Assembly: GCA_024275615.1 (NCBI GenBank) | Contig: JAJRYU010000116.1 | Location: forward strand, 1-13,934 | DNA: 13,934 nt | Source: Planctomycetota bacterium | GTDB taxonomy: Bacteria > Planctomycetota > GCA-002687715 > DRQF01 | Direction: 5' to 3' | In this document: positions 1 to 9,369 of the stretch, piece by piece | Position numbering within the stretch: position 1 is the stretch's first letter | Layout of the letters: each line of letters starts with the position of its first letter | The notes under the pieces: generated by a model | The model's input: the letters and a program-made list of their open reading frames with translations, nothing else | Told to the model about the DNA's origin: nothing | The model's database searches: none | Program-made: the position numbers and the translations under genes

Positions 1-266
1 GGGTTTCGCCTTCAGCACAAATGTGCCGGTGATCACACTGACGCCCTGACATCGGCGCAAATGGCAGTCCTATTGCCAGATTGTCAGGGATTTGCCGGGA
101 ATATCCTCAGTCGACGACAATCCGCGCAAGGATGTTTCGGCGCCCTTAATCATCGCCATAAATCCATTTCCACAGGGATCTTAGGGCGCGAGCTACCAAG
201 AAGTCGTGACGCCATTTTTGTCTCGTTTGGCCCGCCATGTGCGTTCTATCTGCCAACGGCCCAGAT

Positions 267-272
267 AGGAGT
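267..272 (+). promoter_or_regulatory. Ribosome binding site deciding the clpB start
   Basis: AGGAGT lies 7 bases before the ATG at 280. No comparable purine-rich site precedes the in-frame ATG at 61, so this site fixes the translation start. Confidence 0.8.
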
Positions 273-279
273 ACAGACA

Positions 280-2949
<2,670 letters not shown>

Positions 2950-2993
2950 GGCTGAGATAGTAGACTCGGACAAGAGTCGCTGATACAGCAAAG

Positions 2994-3028
2994 AAACCCA
3001 GGATGCGCGGCATCCTGGGTTTTCCTTT
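2994..3028 (+). terminator. Rho-independent terminator of clpB
   Basis: A perfect 13-bp inverted repeat, AAACCCAGGATGC (2994-3006) and GCATCCTGGGTTT (3010-3022), closes a three-base GCG loop. It is followed by a T-rich run (TTTCCTTT region, to 3028). It begins 45 bases after the clpB stop codon. The A-rich left arm means it could also work in the opposite direction, but no minus-strand gene is seen to need it. Confidence 0.88.
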
Positions 3029-3146
3029 GACTCTTGAGGCTCGAAAGGAGTTGGTCTATCGGCGTTCTTGTCGAGAAATCAGAATAACTCGTCACCACAC
3101 AGGTAACGAGCGCGCATGATAGGGAGAACCTCGACACAAGGTCAGC

Positions 3147-3164
3147 GCCGGTTTAACATCCGGC
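3147..3164 (+). other. Short hairpin in the leader of the exported hydrolase gene
   Basis: GCCGG (3147-3151) pairs with CCGGC (3160-3164) around an 8-base AT-rich loop, ending 39 bases before the start at 3204. No T tract follows, so it is not a terminator. The rest of the 254-base gap (2950-3203) holds the clpB terminator and no gene that I can support; no well-matched sigma-70 promoter stood out. The function of the hairpin is unknown and it may be chance. Confidence 0.3.
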
Positions 3165-3203
3165 AACAAGATTCAGTGAAAACCAAGAAATGACGAGACT
3201 GGC

Positions 3204-5639
3204 ATGAGAAATCCCCTAAGTAAGCGATCCCAAAATCTCTTCAAGTTTGCGCCTCTGACCCTCGTGGCCATTCTCTTGACACTCGTACTGGGCACTCGGG
3301 CCCTCGCTCAAGATCTGTCGTCGAACGCCAAGGACGACCTCAAGGAGCGACTGAAAATCCTTGATCGGCAACTCGAAGAAGAACGATTAAGTCTCCATAT
3401 TCCTGGGTTCGCGCTTGCCATTGTCGTGGATGACAAAGTGGTATTCGCCAAAGGGTATGGGCATCGTGACCTGGAAAAATCAAAACCCGTGGACACCGCA
3501 ACGATTTTCGCCATCGGCTCGACCACAAAGGCATTCACAAGTGCCCTTGTGGGCATGATGATTGATGATGGCGCCATGAATTGGGACGACCCAGTCACCA
3601 AGTTTCTGCCGCAATACAAGATGAAGGTTGATCCCCCGGGCAAGGAAATCCTCATCCGCGACCTTCTGTGTCACCGTACCGGTTTTCGGCGTATGGGAAT
3701 ACTCTGGGCAGGTGGTAATGTTCCTCGCGAAGAAGTTGTCCAACGAGCTGCTGAGGCCGAACCCGTCGCGGAATTCCGCAAGAAATTTATCTACAACAAC
3801 GTAACTTTCATGACCGCTGGAATCTGCGCGGCGAAGGCCGCGAAAACAAACTGGAATTCGCTGTTGGCCAAACGTTTGCTCAAACCTCTGGGAATGAAAA
3901 ACACAACCTCAACAACGACATCGGCGAAGAAGGACCCAAATCTGTCTTTGGGCTACAGGTGGAGTAAGGACAGGAACACCTATGTGCGGTTACCCATGCG
4001 AAATCTGGATTCCATTGCTCCAGCGGGGTCGATCAATTCCAATGTGAAAGACATGGCGCGGTGGATTCGCTTCCAGTTAGGCCGAGGTAAATTCGGTGAC
4101 AAAAAACTGCAGAGCAGAGCGACCCACGATGAAATGTGGAAGCAGCAAATAGAAATCCAAGGCGAAGTCGGCTACGGTTTGGGTTGGATGTTGCGCACAT
4201 GGAAGGGCCAGCGCGTCGTTGAACACGGCGGGAATATTGATGGTTTTTCCGCTGAAGTCGCCTTGCTTCCTGACCAAAACACGGGTTTCGTTCTCTTGAC
4301 GAACGTCTCTTCAACCCCTTTTCAATCATCTTCCCTTGGGCTTGTCTTCGAGGCCTTATATGGCAACAGCGGCAAAGACCCCAAGCCTCAAGTTGCGAAG
4401 GATAGACTCGTCGGTAACTACCATGGGAATTTCGGCCCCTTCGTGGACACGACATTCAAAGTCTTTGAAAAGAACGGCCGATTGCTCATCGACGTGCCGG
4501 GACAAACCGCTTACGAGTTGAAGGAACCCGACGCTGAAGGCAAATGGTATTTCAAGATTACCGACACAATCGCTGTTTCCTTTAAGAACGATGACCAGGA
4601 TAAGGTGCTGTCTCTCACCATGTACCAAGGAGGCATGGAACCCGAGTACATCAGAGAAGGGATCATTCTTGAACCCGATCTCCCGGCATCAAAGACCACA
4701 CCTCTCCTGGGAAAATATCAAGGCGAGAAAGAGAGCGAACGCGTGGAGGTCAAGATTGCCAACGGACGTTTGGTCGTGGTCATACGAAACAAACAAGCCT
4801 TCACTTTTAGACCCGCGGATTCGAAAGTTGATCATTGGGTCCTCAGGGCAAACCCCAAGGTCTTGCAGCTTCAATTCAATCGTCGTGACGATGGTACAAT
4901 CAAGTCTGTCACGCGCATTCAGCGTGGCAAGGAAACCGAGCTGGAAAAAGTTGTGGATTCCGCGACAACAGACAACCCCGGAGTCGATGAACTATTCTTG
5001 AGGATACGCAAGGCTCACGGTGCCTTGGACAAGAAGAGATTCGCAGGGATCCGCATGAGTGGCACAGTCAATTTTGTGAATCAAGGCGCCAAGGGCAAGA
5101 TCGAGATGTTGTTCTCGAATCAAGGCCAGCATGTGACAAGAATGGACTTGAGGCCGTTGGTTGTTATCGAGTCTGGCTATGACGGCAAACGAGGATTTCG
5201 TAACTCCACAATCTCACCCAACGAGAACCTCACAGGAGACAAACTCAAACAACTTCGCTTCGAGAACCTGGTTTGGTTTCTCAGTGATTGGAGCCAAGCC
5301 TATACGGACGTCAGCATCCGCCGTGGAGAGGACTTTGACGGCAAAAAGGTCTTTGTCGTCTCCCTGAATGGCGAGGGTTTTCCACCAAGAAAACTCTTCG
5401 TTGACACCAAAACCAATTTCGTTTTGAAGGAAGAGTTGATTGAGAACGTCGATCAAATGGGCGGCATCAAGAGAAAGCTGGTATTCAAGAACTATCGTGA
5501 TGTCTCCGGCCTCAAGATGCCGGCGGACGTGGTTTCAAAGAGCATCGCTTTCGGGGAACTGAGAGCACATTTCGCACAAATTGAAGCTTTGGAGAAGTTA
5601 CCCCAGGGCGCTTTTCAACCTTCGGCTTTGACCAAATAG
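3204..5639 (+). CDS. Exported serine hydrolase, class C beta-lactamase/PBP-like fold, with large C-terminal extension
   Basis: This is an 811-residue serine hydrolase of the beta-lactamase/transpeptidase superfamily (Pfam PF00144 type, peptidase S12/family VIII esterase relatives). A Sec signal peptide covers residues 1-35: a basic start, a hydrophobic core at 15-30, and an Ala-Leu-Ala cleavage site before Gln36. It should therefore act outside the cytoplasmic membrane. The catalytic domain spans about 40-395. The nucleophile motif is S106-T-T-K109, the second motif is Y197-N-N199, and the third is H341-G-G343 (HxG in place of KTG, common in S12 enzymes). After this come a DUF3471-like beta-rich segment (about 400-490), a second similar segment (about 500-600) and a C-terminal region (about 615-811) with a pattern reminiscent of LolA/LolB-like outer-membrane lipoprotein-handling folds. 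The last three assignments are impressions from sequence style, not verified. The substrate cannot be told: D-amino peptides, esters or beta-lactams are all possible, and true beta-lactamase activity is the least likely given the length. No strong ribosome site precedes the ATG at 3204, but the signal peptide supports this start. It looks monocistronic. Confidence 0.85.
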   Translation: MRNPLSKRSQNLFKFAPLTLVAILLTLVLGTRALAQDLSSNAKDDLKERLKILDRQLEEERLSLHIPGFALAIVVDDKVVFAKGYGHRDLEKSKPVDTATIFAIGSTTKAFTSALVGMMIDDGAMNWDDPVTKFLPQYKMKVDPPGKEILIRDLLCHRTGFRRMGILWAGGNVPREEVVQRAAEAEPVAEFRKKFIYNNVTFMTAGICAAKAAKTNWNSLLAKRLLKPLGMKNTTSTTTSAKKDPNLSLGYRWSKDRNTYVRLPMRNLDSIAPAGSINSNVKDMARWIRFQLGRGKFGDKKLQSRATHDEMWKQQIEIQGEVGYGLGWMLRTWKGQRVVEHGGNIDGFSAEVALLPDQNTGFVLLTNVSSTPFQSSSLGLVFEALYGNSGKDPKPQVAKDRLVGNYHGNFGPFVDTTFKVFEKNGRLLIDVPGQTAYELKEPDAEGKWYFKITDTIAVSFKNDDQDKVLSLTMYQGGMEPEYIREGIILEPDLPASKTTPLLGKYQGEKESERVEVKIANGRLVVVIRNKQAFTFRPADSKVDHWVLRANPKVLQLQFNRRDDGTIKSVTRIQRGKETELEKVVDSATTDNPGVDELFLRIRKAHGALDKKRFAGIRMSGTVNFVNQGAKGKIEMLFSNQGQHVTRMDLRPLVVIESGYDGKRGFRNSTISPNENLTGDKLKQLRFENLVWFLSDWSQAYTDVSIRRGEDFDGKKVFVVSLNGEGFPPRKLFVDTKTNFVLKEELIENVDQMGGIKRKLVFKNYRDVSGLKMPADVVSKSIAFGELRAHFAQIEALEKLPQGAFQPSALTK

Positions 5640-5706
5640 ATCAGGAGCTCTCATCACCATGAGTGACTACCCCCAAACAGTGCATTTGAATGACATAGCG
5701 CCGTAG

Positions 5707-5733
5707 TGAGCACCAACGCCTTCGGCGCGCTCA
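5707..5733 (+). other. Imperfect hairpin after the exported hydrolase gene
   Basis: TGAGC (5707-5711) pairs with GCTCA (5729-5733), and inside it CGCC (5717-5720) pairs with GGCG (5724-5727) around a TTC loop, with unpaired bases between the two stems. No T tract follows. It may act as a weak or Rho-dependent end for the upstream gene, which has no other clear terminator. This is inference. Confidence 0.3.
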
Positions 5734-5746
5734 GGGCGAGAGACAA

Positions 5747-5788
5747 AATCGGCTGCGCCATCAGCGAAGAGATGCCCATAAGCCGATT
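5747..5788 (+). promoter_or_regulatory. Inverted repeat upstream of the icmF promoter (possible operator)
   Basis: AATCGGCT (5747-5754) and AGCCGATT (5781-5788) form a perfect 8-bp inverted repeat separated by 26 bases. It ends 32 bases before the -35 element. It could be a long-range stem or two half-sites of a regulator of the mutase operon; chance is not excluded. The 239-base gap it lies in (5640-5878) contains no gene I can support. Confidence 0.3.
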
Positions 5789-5820
5789 CATTTAAAGACC
5801 TTATGGCTGACTATGTGAGA

Positions 5821-5849
5821 TTGAGAGGTGGGGGCAGAATTGCTATAAA
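5821..5849 (+). promoter_or_regulatory. Extended -10 sigma-70 type promoter of the icmF-mutA-mutB-meaB operon
   Basis: TTGAGA (5821-5826, five of six matches to TTGACA) is separated by exactly 17 bases from TATAAA (5844-5849, five of six matches to TATAAT). A TG at 5841-5842, one base before the -10, gives an extended -10. Transcription would begin near 5855-5857. That leaves a leader of about 23 bases before the ATG at 5879 and excludes the in-frame TTG at 5852 as a start. The match assumes a housekeeping sigma factor with standard specificity. Confidence 0.65.
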
Positions 5850-5878
5850 CGTTGGGCTTTTCTCGTTTGAGGCACAAC

Positions 5879-8800
5879 ATGCAAGAGACCGCCAAAGTCG
5901 ACCCTTACGCACCTCAGAACCATGTTCGCGTCGTCACCGCAGCATCGCTGTTTGACGGTCATGATGCGGCTATCAACATCATGCGCCGGATTCTGCAATC
6001 CTCCGGGGCAGAAGTGATTCACTTGGGTCACAATCGATCGGTCGCTGAAATCGTCGACTGCGCCATTCAGGAAGATGTGCAAGGCATCGCCATGACTTCT
6101 TATCAAGGCGGACACGTTGAATACCTGAAGTACATGTTTGACCTGCTCCAAGAGCGCGGTGCCAGCATCAAGATCTTTGCCGGTGGCGGTGGAACGATCT
6201 TGCCCAGCGAAATCGAAGAACTGCACGCCTACGGCATTGAGAGAATCTTCTCGCCTGACGATGGCCGTGCCTTGGGTCTCCAAGGCATGATCAACCAACT
6301 GCTAAAAGCCTGCGATTTTGCAACTGTCAGTACGGTTTCATCGGAAGATCTCGCAGGACTCGACCAGAGGAGCGACCAGGCCATAGCGCGTTTGGTTTCC
6401 TTGGCTGAAAACCAACCAGATTCTCTTAGTGAACTGGACAAGAAGTTGGCCAACCTGAACGGCCAACAGAAGATTCCCGTTCTTGGCATCACTGGAACGG
6501 GTGGTGCTGGCAAGTCGTCCTTAGTCGACGAATTGGTGCGGCGTTTCTTAGATGATTTTAGCGACAAGACAATCGCCGTCATTTCCGTCGACCCTTCAAA
6601 ACGCAAAACCGGCGGTGCCCTTCTCGGCGATCGCATTCGGATGAATTCGATCTCAAGCCCGCGCGCCTACATGAGATCATTGGCGACAAGACAAGCCAAT
6701 CTTTCTCTTTCCGTCCACGTCCAGAAGGCCATCGAAATATGCAAGGCCGCAGCCTTCGATCTCATTGTCGTCGAGACCTCGGGGATCGGCCAATCTGATA
6801 CGGAAATCACCGCGCATAGCGACGTCTCCATGTACGTCATGACCGCTGAATACGGTGCCGCGACTCAGCTTGAAAAAATCGACATGCTCGATTTTGCTGA
6901 CTTCATCGTCATTAACAAATTCGACAAGCGCGGATCTTTGGACGCGCTCCGAGATGTGCGCAAGCAATACCGCCGCAATCACGATCTCTTTGATGCTCAA
7001 GATGAAGAGCTGCCGATATACGGCACCATCGCCTCGCAGTTCAACGACCCGGGCATGAATACCGTCTACCGCGAACTGATGAATAAGATCTGTGCGGCCA
7101 CGGGTGCGCCCTTGTCTTCGACCTTCGAAATCTCGAAAAGCATGGCCAAGAAGAAGTTCATCATTCCCCCTGATCGGGTGCGCTACTTGGCTGAGATCAC
7201 TGAGAATTCCGCGCGCTACAAGAAATTCGTCGACGATCAAAGTACAATCGCTTCGAAGCTCTATCAGTTGCACGGCACGATCAAGACCTTGCGCGCCAAC
7301 ATCGGTGCCAAGGAATTCAAGATTGAGGCGCCCGATCAATCAGCCACTGTGCGGGTAATTGAGCGGCAAGCTGAGGAGCCTGAGTACCTTGGCGACCTCA
7401 TCGACCTCTACAATGGTTTGGAAGAAACCCTCGACGCCGACTGCCGCAGGCTTTTGCGCAACTGGCCTGAACTCAAAAAATGCTACGCCGCCGATCAATA
7501 CGAATTCAATGTCCGTGGGCGAACCATCAAGCAAGACCTTTTCACCACATCTCTGTCAGGGACGCGCATCCCCAAGATATCTTTGCCCGTTTACAAGGAT
7601 TGGGGTGATATCCTAAGCTGGCAACTCAGCGAAAACGTCCCAGGATTTTTCCCTTTTGCCGCTGGCGTCTTCCCGCTCAAGCGCGAAGGAGAAGATCCAG
7701 CCCGCATGTTTGCTGGGGAAGGCGGGCCGGAACGAACCAACAGGCGCTTCCACTACGTCTCAGCGGGGATGCCCGCCAAGAGGCTCTCAACAGCTTTTGA
7801 TTCCGTGACTCTCTATGGAGAAGACCCAGATCCACGCCCCGACATCTACGGCAAAGTCGGCAACTCTGGGGTTTCGATTTGCACGGTCGACGATGCAAAG
7901 AAACTCTATTCGGGTTTCGATCTAACCTCACCCAACACCTCGGTATCCATGACCATCAATGGGCCTGCCCCCATGCTTCTTGGTTTCTTCATGAATGCAG
8001 CCATCGATCAGTGCTGTGAAAAGTACATTAGGGCAAACGGGCTTGTCGACGAGGTTGAAGAGAAGATCAAGAACATCTATGGATCTAGCGGCGCCGAACG
8101 CCCTCGGTATCAGGGAGAACTTCCTGAAGGCAACGATGGCTTGGGCCTTTTGCTCTTGGGCGTCAGTGGCGATGAAGTCCTGCCCAGCGCTGTCTATACC
8201 AAGATCAAAGACGAGGCTATTCGCCAAGTCCGAGGTACGGTCCAAGCCGACATCCTCAAGGAAGACCAAGCACAAAACACCTGCATCTTCTCGACGGAGT
8301 TCGCTCTCAGAGTCATGGGTGACATCCAAGAGTACTTCATCGAAAACGGCGTCCGCAACTTCTACTCCGTATCGATCTCTGGATATCACATCGCTGAAGC
8401 CGGAGCCAATCCCATCACCCAGTTGGCGTTCACATTGGCCAACGGTTTTACGTTCGTCGAGTACTACCTTTCCCGCGGCATGAAGATCGATGACTTCGCT
8501 GGGAATTTGAGTTTCTTCTTCTCCAATGGACTTGACCCAGAGTATTCCGTGATTGGTCGTGTTGCACGATTGATCTGGGCTAAGGCCATGAAGTACAAGT
8601 ATGAAGGCAACGAACGCTCACAAAAACTGAAGTATCATATTCAGACTTCAGGACGTTCCCTTCACGCCCAAGAAATCGACTTCAATGACATTAGAACGAC
8701 ACTGCAAGCGCTCTATGCTCTTAACGACAACTGCAACTCTCTTCACACTAATGCTTACGATGAAGCCATCACCACGCCAACAGAAGAAAGCGTGCGCCGT

Positions 8801-9331
8801 GCCATGGCGATTCAACTCATCATTAACAAGGAACTTGGGCTCGCGAAGAACGAAAATCCCATTCAAGGTTCCTTCATTATCGAAGAAATGACAGACCTCG
8901 TCGAAGCCGCGGTCTTGGCTGAATTCAACAGCATCTCAGAAAGAGGAGGTGTCCTCGGTGCCATGGAGCGCATGTACCAACGCAGCAAGATTCAAGAAGA
9001 GTCCCTCTTTTACGAACAGCAAAAGCACGATGGCACACTGCCGATCATTGGCGTCAACACCTTTCTCAATGATCAGGGCTCACCGACGATCACGCCGAGC
9101 GAGGTCATCAGGGCAACCGAGGTCGAGAAAGAATACGCCGTTTTGTCACGCAAGAGTTTCCAAGACCGCAACGCGAGCCGCGCCAACGACGCCCTCGAAG
9201 CCCTCAAGAAGACAGCAATCGAAAACGGCAATGTTTTTGAGCAGATGATGGAAGCCTGCAAGGTTTGCACTTTGGGCCAAATCTCAGCCGCTCTCTATTC
9301 CGTCGGCGGTCAATATCGCCGCAACATGTAA
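5879..9331 (+). CDS. icmF: Fused isobutyryl-CoA mutase with G-protein chaperone domain (IcmF)
   Basis: IcmF is an adenosylcobalamin enzyme that interconverts isobutyryl-CoA and n-butyryl-CoA by a radical carbon-skeleton rearrangement, with its own GTPase chaperone built in. The 1150 residues run in the family order. The B12-binding domain (about 15-135) has D26-G-H28, where H28 is the expected lower cobalt ligand. The MeaB-like G-domain (about 195-420) has Walker A GTGGAGKSS (206-214), E299-T-S-G302 and the guanine motif NKFD (346-349). The mutase barrel runs from about 500 to 1150 and includes the Y836-H837 pair in SGYH. Substrate-pocket positions read Phe624 (RRFHYVS) and Gln799 (AQNTCIF), the isobutyryl-type pair, where methylmalonyl-CoA mutase has Tyr and Arg. 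The ATG at 5879 is preferred because GAGG (5869-5872) sits 6 bases upstream and the predicted promoter would start transcription downstream of the alternative TTG at 5852. It is first in the operon, 38 bases before mutA. A methylmalonyl role is unlikely given the pocket residues; a pivalyl/isovaleryl side activity is possible. Confidence 0.94.
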   Translation: MQETAKVDPYAPQNHVRVVTAASLFDGHDAAINIMRRILQSSGAEVIHLGHNRSVAEIVDCAIQEDVQGIAMTSYQGGHVEYLKYMFDLLQERGASIKIFAGGGGTILPSEIEELHAYGIERIFSPDDGRALGLQGMINQLLKACDFATVSTVSSEDLAGLDQRSDQAIARLVSLAENQPDSLSELDKKLANLNGQQKIPVLGITGTGGAGKSSLVDELVRRFLDDFSDKTIAVISVDPSKRKTGGALLGDRIRMNSISSPRAYMRSLATRQANLSLSVHVQKAIEICKAAAFDLIVVETSGIGQSDTEITAHSDVSMYVMTAEYGAATQLEKIDMLDFADFIVINKFDKRGSLDALRDVRKQYRRNHDLFDAQDEELPIYGTIASQFNDPGMNTVYRELMNKICAATGAPLSSTFEISKSMAKKKFIIPPDRVRYLAEITENSARYKKFVDDQSTIASKLYQLHGTIKTLRANIGAKEFKIEAPDQSATVRVIERQAEEPEYLGDLIDLYNGLEETLDADCRRLLRNWPELKKCYAADQYEFNVRGRTIKQDLFTTSLSGTRIPKISLPVYKDWGDILSWQLSENVPGFFPFAAGVFPLKREGEDPARMFAGEGGPERTNRRFHYVSAGMPAKRLSTAFDSVTLYGEDPDPRPDIYGKVGNSGVSICTVDDAKKLYSGFDLTSPNTSVSMTINGPAPMLLGFFMNAAIDQCCEKYIRANGLVDEVEEKIKNIYGSSGAERPRYQGELPEGNDGLGLLLLGVSGDEVLPSAVYTKIKDEAIRQVRGTVQADILKEDQAQNTCIFSTEFALRVMGDIQEYFIENGVRNFYSVSISGYHIAEAGANPITQLAFTLANGFTFVEYYLSRGMKIDDFAGNLSFFFSNGLDPEYSVIGRVARLIWAKAMKYKYEGNERSQKLKYHIQTSGRSLHAQEIDFNDIRTTLQALYALNDNCNSLHTNAYDEAITTPTEESVRRAMAIQLIINKELGLAKNENPIQGSFIIEEMTDLVEAAVLAEFNSISERGGVLGAMERMYQRSKIQEESLFYEQQKHDGTLPIIGVNTFLNDQGSPTITPSEVIRATEVEKEYAVLSRKSFQDRNASRANDALEALKKTAIENGNVFEQMMEACKVCTLGQISAALYSVGGQYRRNM

Positions 9332-9369
9332 GACTGCCCCCTTGATCCGAGACCGAGCAGGAGAACATC

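Noticed and set aside
145..169. Heat-shock (sigma-32 like) promoter ahead of clpB: CTTAAT, 12 bases, TCCATTT
   Set aside because: Both elements match only in part and the spacing is short. No CIRCE inverted repeat was seen either, so the mode of clpB regulation is left open.
61..279. N-terminal extension of ClpB from the ATG at 61
   Set aside because: No ribosome binding site precedes it, the 73 added residues do not resemble ClpB, and a good site precedes the ATG at 280.
3190..3207. Five-codon leader ORF overlapping the start of the exported hydrolase gene
   Set aside because: It is too short to judge and has no attenuator-like structure or biased codons.
5659..5706. Fifteen-codon ORF after the exported hydrolase gene, with AGGAG at 5643-5647
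   Set aside because: The spacing of 11 bases is long, the peptide is unrecognised, and such short frames occur by chance.
5640..5878. Cobalamin riboswitch upstream of the B12 mutase operon
   Set aside because: No B12-box-like core was found by eye, and the predicted transcript start leaves only about 23 leader bases.
5852..5878. TTG start for icmF at 5852
   Set aside because: It lies upstream of the predicted transcription start and lacks a ribosome site; the ATG at 5879 has GAGG at proper spacing.
6677..7339. Long minus-strand open frame (220 codons) inside icmF, and similar antisense frames in clpB and mutA
   Set aside because: They lie opposite strongly conserved coding sequence, have no recognisable products or ribosome sites, and are explained by codon bias of the sense gene.
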